From positions 1,116,001-1,180,000 of the forward strand of contig CP076324.1 of assembly GCA_018771605.1 (NCBI GenBank): 64,000 nt of DNA, in the 5' to 3' direction. This document shows, one piece after another, positions 56,880-64,000 of the stretch. Below the pieces are notes generated by a model. It did no database searches. It was not told the origin of the DNA and saw nothing but the letters and a program-made list of their open reading frames with translations. Position 1 is the stretch's first letter. Every line of letters starts with the position of its first letter. Source of the stretch: Aquificota bacterium (GTDB lineage Bacteria; Aquificota; Aquificia; Aquificales; Aquificaceae). Both the position numbers and the translations under genes were made by a program.

Positions 56880-59210
56880 ATGTTTGAAAGCAGGTTTAGG
56901 ATGGAAGATGAGAGGATGGATGCCTTTGCAAAGGGGGAGCATTATGGTAATAACTTTATGTATGCAGGCCTTTTCTATAGCTACTACCAGAGGTATATGG
57001 ACAGTATAGCCAACTTCTTTCACAAGCTTGTAAGAAAGGAAGATGTGAAGGTCGCCTTTGAGAAGTTTTTATACGAAGATAAGCCTGTGGAGGGTCCAGC
57101 TAAATACTCTATTGGTAAGCTGCAGGGGTGGTTAAAGCCTTGGGGCATATTTAAAAACACACAGACTGCCAGTTTTCCAAGGTCTGCACCAAACAGTAAG
57201 TTCAACGTGCTTGAACTAAAGGTTTCTCCATCTTCTGAAATGGGTGAGAAGGCTGGGCTTGTATTTTTGAAAATAAGGGGTTATGAGGATATGGAGTTTG
57301 GAAAGGAAGTAGAGTGGAGGGCAAAGAAGGACCTTATGGATGAGTGGATAAGGCTGAGTGAAAGCGAGGCGGTAAGGGAATACCTTAAGGAGGTAAGGGA
57401 AGTTTACAATCTTTTAGAGGATGCCCTACCGAGAGATTATTATAGACCTCCTACTTCAAGGATAGCCTACTATCTTTTTCCTATAGAGCTAAGGTCTTTT
57501 GGCGGGTCTGTGATTGTTTCAAAGGCAAGCCTATACAAAAGAAGGGAAGAGACAAGGAAAGAGCTTTGGAAGGAAATATTGAAGGAGTTTGAATCTACAG
57601 AGGACAACAAAAGAGCTAAGAAGGATCTGGAGTTTGCTTTGGAAGAGAAAGGGAAAAAGCTTGATTATCTTGAAAAGCTTTTGGAGAAGGCTTTAGACCA
57701 AGATCATTTGAATACTTTGAGAAGGGACTGGAAGGAGTTTTTAAGAAAGTGTTTAAAGGGTGAAAGTGATAAGCTTTCTGCGGTCTTTGTGGGAAAGGTG
57801 CCAGAAAAGAATCCACCTTGGGTATCCTTTGGCACTTACCATATTCCGAGCGTGGAGCTTGAGCTTTATGTCTTTGCGGAAGAGGGCTTTGAGCTGGAAG
57901 TAAATGGAAAGACTTATAAGGCGGAGGATATAGTAAGGATTTTAAATAGGGAGTTTTTAAACTTTAGATTTTTGGGAAATGCCAAGATAAAGTTGGTAGG
58001 GTCTGTAAAGCTCCTGGATGAGCTCTTTGGCAAGAATGGTGCCCTTGAAATTATCAAAGGATACAATTTGGAAGAGAGAACGCTAAAAAACAAAGATTCT
58101 GTGGACCTTGTATATTCCCTTGCCTATTTTTCTGCGAGGCTTTCAAACCTTATAGCCCAGATAAAGGATGGAAAGCTTAAAAACAAGTTTGTGGGAATTT
58201 TAATACTTTTGAACACAGAGTTTGAGGAGGGTGATAGGTATGCCCTTTGGGATGTGGTTAGCTTCATTTATGATTACTTTGGCGTGCCTGTTCAAACTAT
58301 TACCAAAAGGTCCTTGCGGTCTATATTTGATAAAGATAAAAAGTCTGGTACAATAAAAAACCTTGCCATAAGCCTTTATAAAGATTCAAAAGTTTTAGAG
58401 GTTGAATTTGACGGCTTTGACCTTCCAAAGGAAGCTGTGGTCTATGCGGTGGTAGAAAAGCCATCACCTAGGTTTTTCTACAGACGTGGAGAGATAGATG
58501 GTGGGTCAAGACACTATCTTTATGAAGTCTATAAGATAAGCATAAAGGAAAAAAGGGCCAAGATAGAGCTGGAGAAAAAATATTTTGAACTGCATGGTAT
58601 GAGGGAGCTTGGAATAGAAAGTTTTATTGAAGAAAAGAAGAATTATCAAAATACCAAGTTCTGTTTTATAACCACCTTAAGAGATTCTAAGCTTGGAGAA
58701 CTTTATACCAAGCTTTCCACTCCAGAAGAGGAACACAAATTTTTACTCATCAGGTATGACGAGCTTAAAACGGCATACTTTTCCGATAAGTCAAGGCAAG
58801 ATTGCTACATAGTCTATACACAGGAGATGAGAAAGCTTTTTGAAAGGCTTGGCATACCAATAGAAAAGGATGCGGCGGCCATAGCCCTAAAGCCAGCCCA
58901 TCCACCTTCCATGGAAGAGGATATGTACCATCCTTCTTTACAGCTTTTCTTTACAGAAAGGGTAGGCTGGGAAAGGGATGATGTCTATTCTGAAAGGAAA
59001 AACCTCTTCATCTTTACAGTCCTTGCCCTCTCTATGTATGAAAGCGAGTCCTATATGACACCTTTTAGCAAGCTTAGCCTTTGGACTAAGGAAAGAAACT
59101 ATTATCTTACTATAAGAAGGAATTACAAAGAGTATGCGTTTCCGTTAAAATCTGTACTTTATGAGATGCTTATGTTTGTTCAGGAAAGGCCTGGTGGTAA
59201 AGAATCTTAG
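56880..59210 (+). CDS. Divergent MID-PIWI (Argonaute-like) protein, candidate
   Basis: 776 residues; N-terminal 300 residues unrecognised. A MID-like part lies at about 435-502: KFVGILILLNTEF, a Tyr helix (Y454), FGVPVQTITKRSLRS (Q472, K476) and TIKNLAISLYK (N494), in the order of the Argonaute pocket for the guide 5' end. The C-terminus (682-760: YHPSLQLFFTERVG, FTVLALSMYES, TPFSKLSLWTKE, YYLTIRRN) parallels the last PIWI strands and helices. The first catalytic Asp position reads VYAVVEKP, so slicing is unlikely. Strong SD; coupled to the nuclease-helicase. Confidence 0.55.
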   Translation: MFESRFRMEDERMDAFAKGEHYGNNFMYAGLFYSYYQRYMDSIANFFHKLVRKEDVKVAFEKFLYEDKPVEGPAKYSIGKLQGWLKPWGIFKNTQTASFPRSAPNSKFNVLELKVSPSSEMGEKAGLVFLKIRGYEDMEFGKEVEWRAKKDLMDEWIRLSESEAVREYLKEVREVYNLLEDALPRDYYRPPTSRIAYYLFPIELRSFGGSVIVSKASLYKRREETRKELWKEILKEFESTEDNKRAKKDLEFALEEKGKKLDYLEKLLEKALDQDHLNTLRRDWKEFLRKCLKGESDKLSAVFVGKVPEKNPPWVSFGTYHIPSVELELYVFAEEGFELEVNGKTYKAEDIVRILNREFLNFRFLGNAKIKLVGSVKLLDELFGKNGALEIIKGYNLEERTLKNKDSVDLVYSLAYFSARLSNLIAQIKDGKLKNKFVGILILLNTEFEEGDRYALWDVVSFIYDYFGVPVQTITKRSLRSIFDKDKKSGTIKNLAISLYKDSKVLEVEFDGFDLPKEAVVYAVVEKPSPRFFYRRGEIDGGSRHYLYEVYKISIKEKRAKIELEKKYFELHGMRELGIESFIEEKKNYQNTKFCFITTLRDSKLGELYTKLSTPEEEHKFLLIRYDELKTAYFSDKSRQDCYIVYTQEMRKLFERLGIPIEKDAAAIALKPAHPPSMEEDMYHPSLQLFFTERVGWERDDVYSERKNLFIFTVLALSMYESESYMTPFSKLSLWTKERNYYLTIRRNYKEYAFPLKSVLYEMLMFVQERPGGKES

Positions 59211-59219
59211 CTATAAAAC

Positions 59220-59293
<74 letters not shown>

Positions 59294-59306
59294 TAGCCAA
59301 AGTATT

Positions 59307-59335
59307 ATTATACTGCTAAATTTCTATCAAGTCAA
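59307..59335 (-). promoter_or_regulatory. Promoter of the initiator tRNA
   Basis: On the minus strand TTGACT (59330-59335), 17-nt spacer, TATAAT (59307-59312), 13 nt before the tRNA 5' end. It overlaps the last codons of the M24 peptidase gene. Confidence 0.85.
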
Positions 59336-60383
59336 GAGAAACTTTTGAAAGAGGTTCTCCCACGCCCCTTATTACGGCCACTATATTTTCAAGCCTTACG
59401 CCAAACTTACCGCCAAGGTATATGCCCGGCTCTATGGTAAAGACCATACCTTCTTCTATTATAACGTCCTTATCCACTCCCTTGTAATACACCCTTGGGA
59501 ACTCATGGATCTCTATGCCCACACCATGGCCTGTAGAATGTATAAAGAACTTTCCATAGCCTTTCTTTTTTATGTAATCCCTTGCAGTCTTGTCTATCTC
59601 TGAAATCTTTCTTCCCACCTTTACCTTCTCAAGGGCAAAAAGATGGGCATCTTTTACTATGTTGTATATTTTTTTGAACTCTGAGCTTGCCCTTCCTAAA
59701 TGCAAGGTGCGCGTAAAGTCTGTGCAGTAGCCCTTCCAAAGGAGGCCCATGTCTATCAAAAGAGGCTGGCCATGTTTTATGGGCCTTGTGGAGGTCTCCC
59801 AGTGGGGTATGGCGCTACCTTTACCGCTTGCCACTATGGCTGGAAAGCTCTCACCCATGGCACCAGCCTTAAAAAACTCCGAGACAATAAGGGACCTTAA
59901 TTCAAGCTCTGTCATGCCTTCTCTTATCTTGTTTAGTATGCTCATATAAACCCTGTCGCTTATTCCTACTCCCTCCCGCATTAGGTTTATCTCTGTGCTG
60001 TCCTTTATGGCCCTCATATGCTTCAAAAAGCCAGCCTTGCCAACCCATCTGAGGCCCCCTTTTAGCCTCCTTCTAAACTCACAGCTCACCCTGTCCTCCT
60101 CATAGCCAACTTTGAAGGCACCTATTTTTTTAAGTAGCCTTTCTATAGCCTTTATCACATTGCCTTCCAAAAGGATCACATCCCAATCCTTTAGCTCCTC
60201 CTTTGCCTTCTGATAGTACCTTCCGTCCGTCAAAAGATGGTGAGAGTGCTTGCTTACTACCACATAGGCATGGCTGGACCTAAAGCCAGAAAGGTAAAAG
60301 ACATTGGGCTGTGAGGAAAAGAGGAAGGCGTCAAGGTTATTTTTCTCCAAAAGGTTTTGAACTTTCGCTATCCTTTCTCTCAT
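59316..60383 (-). CDS. M24-family Xaa-Pro peptidase
   Basis: Dinuclear metallopeptidase, 355 residues, creatinase N-terminal domain followed by a pita-bread fold. Metal ligands: D in LLIDMGLLWKGYCTDFTRT (two Asp), H in STGHGVGIEIHE, E in FTIEPGIY and E in RLENIV. It acts on peptides with proline in position 2. The start overlaps the end of rpoN by 4 bp. Confidence 0.92.
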   Translation of the reverse strand: MRERIAKVQNLLEKNNLDAFLFSSQPNVFYLSGFRSSHAYVVVSKHSHHLLTDGRYYQKAKEELKDWDVILLEGNVIKAIERLLKKIGAFKVGYEEDRVSCEFRRRLKGGLRWVGKAGFLKHMRAIKDSTEINLMREGVGISDRVYMSILNKIREGMTELELRSLIVSEFFKAGAMGESFPAIVASGKGSAIPHWETSTRPIKHGQPLLIDMGLLWKGYCTDFTRTLHLGRASSEFKKIYNIVKDAHLFALEKVKVGRKISEIDKTARDYIKKKGYGKFFIHSTGHGVGIEIHEFPRVYYKGVDKDVIIEEGMVFTIEPGIYLGGKFGVRLENIVAVIRGVGEPLSKVSLDLIEI

Positions 60384-61456
60384 TTTTCAAGCATCCTTCT
60401 ATACTTATTTACCGTCCTTCTTGCTATTTTAATACCTTTTTCTTGCAATATCTTAGAAAGCTCTGCGTCTGACTTGCCCTTTCCTTCACCCTCCAGAAGT
60501 TCTTTTAAGGCCCTTAAAATCTCTTCTCTGCTTAGACCTTCCTTCCCTTCCCTTACAAAGAAGAACCTTAGGGGGTATATGCCCATGGGCGTCCTTGCAT
60601 ACTTTCTTCTTACTATCCTGCTAACGGTGGAAAGGCTCACACCCGCTCTTTCTGCCACCTGACTGAGAGACAGGCTTTTTAGTGGCTCTCCCTTCAGCAA
60701 AAAGCCCTCTTGCCTTTCCAGTATTAGGTCGCATGCCACCCTCAAAACCCTCCTTCTTAGCTCAAGTATAAAGGAAAGGGGCTTGGAACCTTCTATCTCC
60801 AAAAAGTCATCCATAAGGAAGATATACCACTGTTTGCCATCGTGTTCAAAGACCACATCCACACTACCGCTCTGATAGACTGTTTCCTCCCCCTCAAAGG
60901 GACTAAGCTTTAACCTAGATAGCACTTCCCTTGCCCTGAGGCTTTTGCTTTCACCCTTTAACACTTCCAAGACTTCCTTGTGCAGGTCCTTTTCCTTAGG
61001 GTATAACTCTTCCAGCTGGAGGAGTATAAACTCTTCTAGGTCTTTGCAGGCAACGCCCAAAGGCTCTATCTCCCTCTTTATAAAATCCCTTATATCTTCC
61101 ACATACTCTTGGCTCACTCCGTAGTGGTTTGCTATATCCTTTATCCTTCCTACAAAAAAGCCTCTGTGGTCAAGGTTGGCAACTATCTCAAAGGCTATAT
61201 CCAAATCTAAGCCATCAAACTCATACCTTATCTGTTCTTCTACCTTTTTGATCTCGCTTTCCCTGTAGCTTATCTGAGGTTCCTTGTAGTCTTGATAAAA
61301 CCACCTTGGCCTTGTGCGCAGTGTTAGCTTTATGTGTGGCTTTTCTTCTATCTCTTGAAGAAGCTCTTCTGAAGTTTTTGTAAGCAGTTCAAGGCCTCCT
61401 TCAAGCCTTAGCAAAAGCTTTGGCTTTACTTGAGGCTGTAGCTTTATCTTCTTCAA
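60380..61456 (-). CDS. rpoN: RNA polymerase sigma-54 factor
   Basis: Alternative sigma factor needed by activators such as the one at 7878. 358 residues, short for the family. Region I is present but poor in Gln (LLLRLEGGLELLTKTSEELLQ). Core-binding region in the middle, a helix-turn-helix SLSQVAERAGVSLSTVSRIV, and the RpoN box IARRTVNKYR at the C-terminus are clear. Its start overlaps the CorC-like gene by 4 bp. Confidence 0.92.
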   Translation of the reverse strand: MKKIKLQPQVKPKLLLRLEGGLELLTKTSEELLQEIEEKPHIKLTLRTRPRWFYQDYKEPQISYRESEIKKVEEQIRYEFDGLDLDIAFEIVANLDHRGFFVGRIKDIANHYGVSQEYVEDIRDFIKREIEPLGVACKDLEEFILLQLEELYPKEKDLHKEVLEVLKGESKSLRAREVLSRLKLSPFEGEETVYQSGSVDVVFEHDGKQWYIFLMDDFLEIEGSKPLSFILELRRRVLRVACDLILERQEGFLLKGEPLKSLSLSQVAERAGVSLSTVSRIVRRKYARTPMGIYPLRFFFVREGKEGLSREEILRALKELLEGEGKGKSDAELSKILQEKGIKIARRTVNKYRRMLEK

Positions 61457-62700
61457 GCCTTTTCCTCCTCCTTTTGGGTTATAAAGAGGCTAACTATCCT
61501 GTTTCCTTCCATCTTATCCACTACAAACTTAAATCCATCGTAGACAAACTCATCCCCTTCTTCGGGCACCTTTGAAAGCATGGCCATCACAAAGCCCCCA
61601 ATGGTATCATACTCATAGTCTTCGGGAAGGCTAAAGCCTATTTCCTTTGCCACCCTTTCCACATCCACCCAACCGCTTACCAAGTAGGTGTTCTTTGAAA
61701 GCTTGATTATGTCTTCTTCCCAGCTCTCCTGCACATCGCCAAAGATATACTTCATTATGTCATAAACGCTCACAAGGCCAGAAAGCTCCCCATGCTCTCC
61801 CACCACTAAGGCTATCTGTGTGCCTTTGCTTCTCATCTCCTTTATAAGGTCTATTATGCTAAGTATCTCTGGCACAAAAAGGGCTTCCCTTTTTAGTTCT
61901 CCCAATTTTCTCTTTAGATTAGCATATAAAGGCACAATATCCTTTACATAGAGTATGCCCGTTATGTGGTCTGGGCTTTTTGAATAAAGGGGTATTTTGC
62001 TGTGTTTTTTATTTATTATCTCCTCAAGGGCCTCCTCAAGGGTTAGCTCCTCCCACAACATAAAGATGTCTGGTTTTGGGGTCATTATCTCCTTTACTGT
62101 AATATCCCTTAGGCTTATGGCCCTTTCTACCGGTTCAATCTCCTTTTTGTCAAAGTAGCCCATGGATAGGCCTACCTCTATAAGCTCCAAAAAGGCCTCC
62201 CTTGGCTCCTTCTCCTTTTCCTCCACCTTTATCATCTCTATCAATCTGTTTACTGGCATAGAAAGGACTTTTCTTATTGGATACATAAGCTTGTGTATTA
62301 GGACAAAGGGTATGTAATAGATGGGTGCAAGCCTTGTGGTAAAGGGTAAAACCATATTTTTGGGAAGAACCTCGCCAAAGAGGAAGATGAGGGTGCTTGA
62401 AAAGAGGACCGCAATGCCCGCCCCCTTAGAGCCAAAAAGGTCTACAAAAAGCTTGGTGCCGTAAGAAGAGATAAGTATATTTACCAGCTCGTTGCCTATG
62501 AGTATGGTTAAAAGCACCTCCCTTGGCTTTGAAAGGAGGCGAAGCAAGGCCGAGTATATGCGCCTTCTTCTTTTTAGTTTGAGTAAGTAGGGGTTTGCTC
62601 CAAAGAAGACCACTTCGGAAGCGCTAAAGAAGCCAGAGAGGAAAAGTAGAAAGGTTAATATTAGAACTTCAGTATAGATTGCATGAGAGGATGCGTCCAT
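61453..62700 (-). CDS. CorC/HlyC-family transporter (DUF21-CBS)
   Basis: 415 residues: DUF21 membrane domain (about 1-175, with GFFSASEVVFFG and FGEVLPKN), a CBS pair (about 200-315; MTPKPDIFMLWEE, KIPLYSKSPDHITGILYVKD) and a C-terminal CorC domain (DTIGGFVMAML). The family is linked to magnesium/cobalt export or resistance. It overlaps the ABC ATPase gene by 32 bp. Confidence 0.9.
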   Translation of the reverse strand: MDASSHAIYTEVLILTFLLFLSGFFSASEVVFFGANPYLLKLKRRRRIYSALLRLLSKPREVLLTILIGNELVNILISSYGTKLFVDLFGSKGAGIAVLFSSTLIFLFGEVLPKNMVLPFTTRLAPIYYIPFVLIHKLMYPIRKVLSMPVNRLIEMIKVEEKEKEPREAFLELIEVGLSMGYFDKKEIEPVERAISLRDITVKEIMTPKPDIFMLWEELTLEEALEEIINKKHSKIPLYSKSPDHITGILYVKDIVPLYANLKRKLGELKREALFVPEILSIIDLIKEMRSKGTQIALVVGEHGELSGLVSVYDIMKYIFGDVQESWEEDIIKLSKNTYLVSGWVDVERVAKEIGFSLPEDYEYDTIGGFVMAMLSKVPEEGDEFVYDGFKFVVDKMEGNRIVSLFITQKEEEKA

Positions 62701-63580
62701 CCACCATTACCTCCTTAACTCCTTCTTTACACTCCTTTAACCTATACTTGCACTGGGACAAAAAGGGGCATACACCTTCCCATTCCTCTTGGGGCATATC
62801 TTCCAGATAGGTTTTCCTTTGAGAGGGGTGTTTTACAGGCATGGTGCTGATAAGGTATTGGGTGTAGGGATGGAGTGGCCTTTTTAGCACCTCTTGCGCA
62901 CTTCCCATCTCCATAAGCTTTCCCTTATAAAGAACGGCTACCCTATCACCTATCCTTTCCACAGCCCTTAGGTCATGGGTGATAAGCAAGGTGCTTATAC
63001 CCTCTTCCTTTAATTTTAAAAATAGGTCCAAGATGCCCGCACGGTAGGACATATCCAAAGAAGAAGTTGGCTCATCCGCCACTATAAGCTTGGGCCTTAA
63101 AACAATGGCCCTTGCAATGGCAACCCTCTGCCTTTGACCGCCCGAAAGATTTTCTGGCCTTCTTTCCAAAAACTCCTCACCAAGCCCAGCCTTTTGCAAG
63201 GCTTCTATTACCTTCTCTTTCCTTTGAGAAATGCCATGCACCAAAAGAGGTTCTTCTACGATCTCTGAGACCTTCATGCGTGGGTTTAGGGAGGTCCTTG
63301 GGTCCTGAAAAACTGCAGAGACGAGCTTGGTGTATTCCTTTCCCATTTTAAAGGGGTCCTTTCCTTCAAAGTGTATGAGGCCAGATGTTGGCCTTTCAAG
63401 CCTTAGGATTAGTTTGCCTATGGTGCTTTTGCCAGAGCCAGACTCCCCAACTAAAGAAAAGACCTCGCCATGGCTTATAGAAAGGCTTACATCCCTCACA
63501 GCCCAAACAAGCCTCTTTGTAAAAAGTCCTACTTTAAAAAGCTTGGAAACTTTTTCCAAACTGAGAAGACTACTCTTCAT
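62669..63580 (-). CDS. Oligopeptide/dipeptide ABC transporter ATP-binding protein
   Basis: DppF/OppF-type ATPase, 303 residues. Walker [10 protein letters not shown], signature [14 protein letters not shown], Walker [13 protein letters not shown], and the C-terminal HPYTQYL region with a Cys-rich end ([15 protein letters not shown]) that may bind an Fe-S cluster. No permease or binding protein is adjacent. The start overlaps hemN by 4 bp. Confidence 0.9.
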   Translation of the reverse strand: MKSSLLSLEKVSKLFKVGLFTKRLVWAVRDVSLSISHGEVFSLVGESGSGKSTIGKLILRLERPTSGLIHFEGKDPFKMGKEYTKLVSAVFQDPRTSLNPRMKVSEIVEEPLLVHGISQRKEKVIEALQKAGLGEEFLERRPENLSGGQRQRVAIARAIVLRPKLIVADEPTSSLDMSYRAGILDLFLKLKEEGISTLLITHDLRAVERIGDRVAVLYKGKLMEMGSAQEVLKRPLHPYTQYLISTMPVKHPSQRKTYLEDMPQEEWEGVCPFLSQCKYRLKECKEGVKEVMVDGRILSCNLY

Positions 63581-64000
63581 ATAGTTCTGGAAAACCTTCT
63601 TTCCTTATTTGCCTTAATGTATTGGTCAAAGACCATGGCTATGTTCCTGATAAGTAGCCTACCCTCTGGCAAAACCTTTATGCTTCTATCTTCTATCTTC
63701 AAAAGGCCATCCCTTTCCATATCCTTTAGGTCCTCAAGCTCTGCCGTAAAATGCTCCTCAAAGTCTATGTTGAACATCTTCTCTACCTTTTCAAAGCTAC
63801 ACTGGAAGTTGCACATAAGGTCCATTATCACCTCACGCCTTATTATATCCTCCTCGTTGAGTATGTAGCCACGCATGGTGGGAAGCTTACCCGCATCTAT
63901 GGCCATGTAATACTCCCTTATGGTCTTGTAGTTTTGAAAGTATGCATCGTAAAGCATACCAATGGAAGTGGCCCCTATGCCTATGAGGTCCACGCCCTTT
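63577..64000 (-). CDS. hemN: Oxygen-independent coproporphyrinogen III oxidase, C-terminal part (cut by window edge)
   Basis: Radical-SAM haem-synthesis enzyme; only the last 140 residues are inside the window and the frame runs off the right edge. [42 protein letters not shown] and [18 protein letters not shown] align in order with the HemN C-terminus, ending in RFSRTI. The radical-SAM Cys motif is beyond the window. Confidence 0.9.
   Translation of the reverse strand, partial: KGVDLIGIGATSIGMLYDAYFQNYKTIREYYMAIDAGKLPTMRGYILNEEDIIRREVIMDLMCNFQCSFEKVEKMFNIDFEEHFTAELEDLKDMERDGLLKIEDRSIKVLPEGRLLIRNIAMVFDQYIKANKERRFSRTI

Overview
The window comes from the chromosome of a hydrogen-oxidising, thermophilic bacterium of the Aquificales type (Aquifex/Hydrogenobacter/Thermocrinis relatives are the best guess). 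This is inferred from strong use of AGG/AGA for Arg and ATA for Ile, very tight gene packing, a short DnaA, dispersed ATP synthase genes (only atpG-atpD here), doubled complex I membrane-arm genes, and a 29-nt CRISPR repeat of the kind seen in thermophiles. No 16S rRNA is present, so the genus is not settled.

Layout. 1-15 kb: end of a class A penicillin-binding protein, a DnaQ-type exonuclease, a convergent type II restriction-modification pair joined to dnaJ, a divergent zinc/manganese-type uptake pair (binding protein and ATPase, no permease), a CcmI-C-terminus-like lipoprotein, a YqhA-type membrane protein, a GAF/sigma-54 activator, sdhB/frdB, an aldo-keto reductase, dnaA, recN and an Ogg2-type glycosylase. 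14.7-15.6 kb: a CRISPR array of 10 repeats without cas genes and its probable leader. 15.6-31.2 kb: a 15-gene complex I block, nuoI-J-K-L-M-N followed by nuoA-CD-H-I-J-K-L-M-N; the two nuoL copies share about 1.6 kb of almost identical DNA. 31-36.7 kb: MBL-fold hydrolase, DUF29, trpB, atpG, atpD, rph.

37-43 kb: a sodium/solute symporter locus (DUF4212 small subunit, SSS large subunit, YggT-like protein, cNMP/CBS/DUF294 protein, exonuclease) that is decaying. An IS with an unusually long 23-bp target duplication sits in the small-subunit gene, and an in-frame amber codon splits the large-subunit gene.

43-59.2 kb is a defence-type island ending 9 bp from the 3' end of an initiator tRNA gene. 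It holds a TIGR04255-like gene, a small protein plus HEPN pair, a PLD-SF2 helicase with a large adenine methyltransferase, an orphan gene, an AAA ATPase (5' frameshift) with a PIN-like nuclease, and a two-gene unit: a RecB/Cas4-like nuclease fused to an SF2 helicase, followed by a 776-residue protein whose C-terminal half looks like a divergent Argonaute MID-PIWI module. This last pair is the best candidate for a little-described system; it may be a compact relative of the PIWI-RE operons. 59.3-64 kb returns to core genes on the minus strand: M24 peptidase, rpoN, a CorC-type transporter, an oligopeptide ABC ATPase and the end of hemN.

Several genes have a TATAAT-like box only 4-11 nt before the start codon and no clear Shine-Dalgarno site, which suggests frequent leaderless transcripts.
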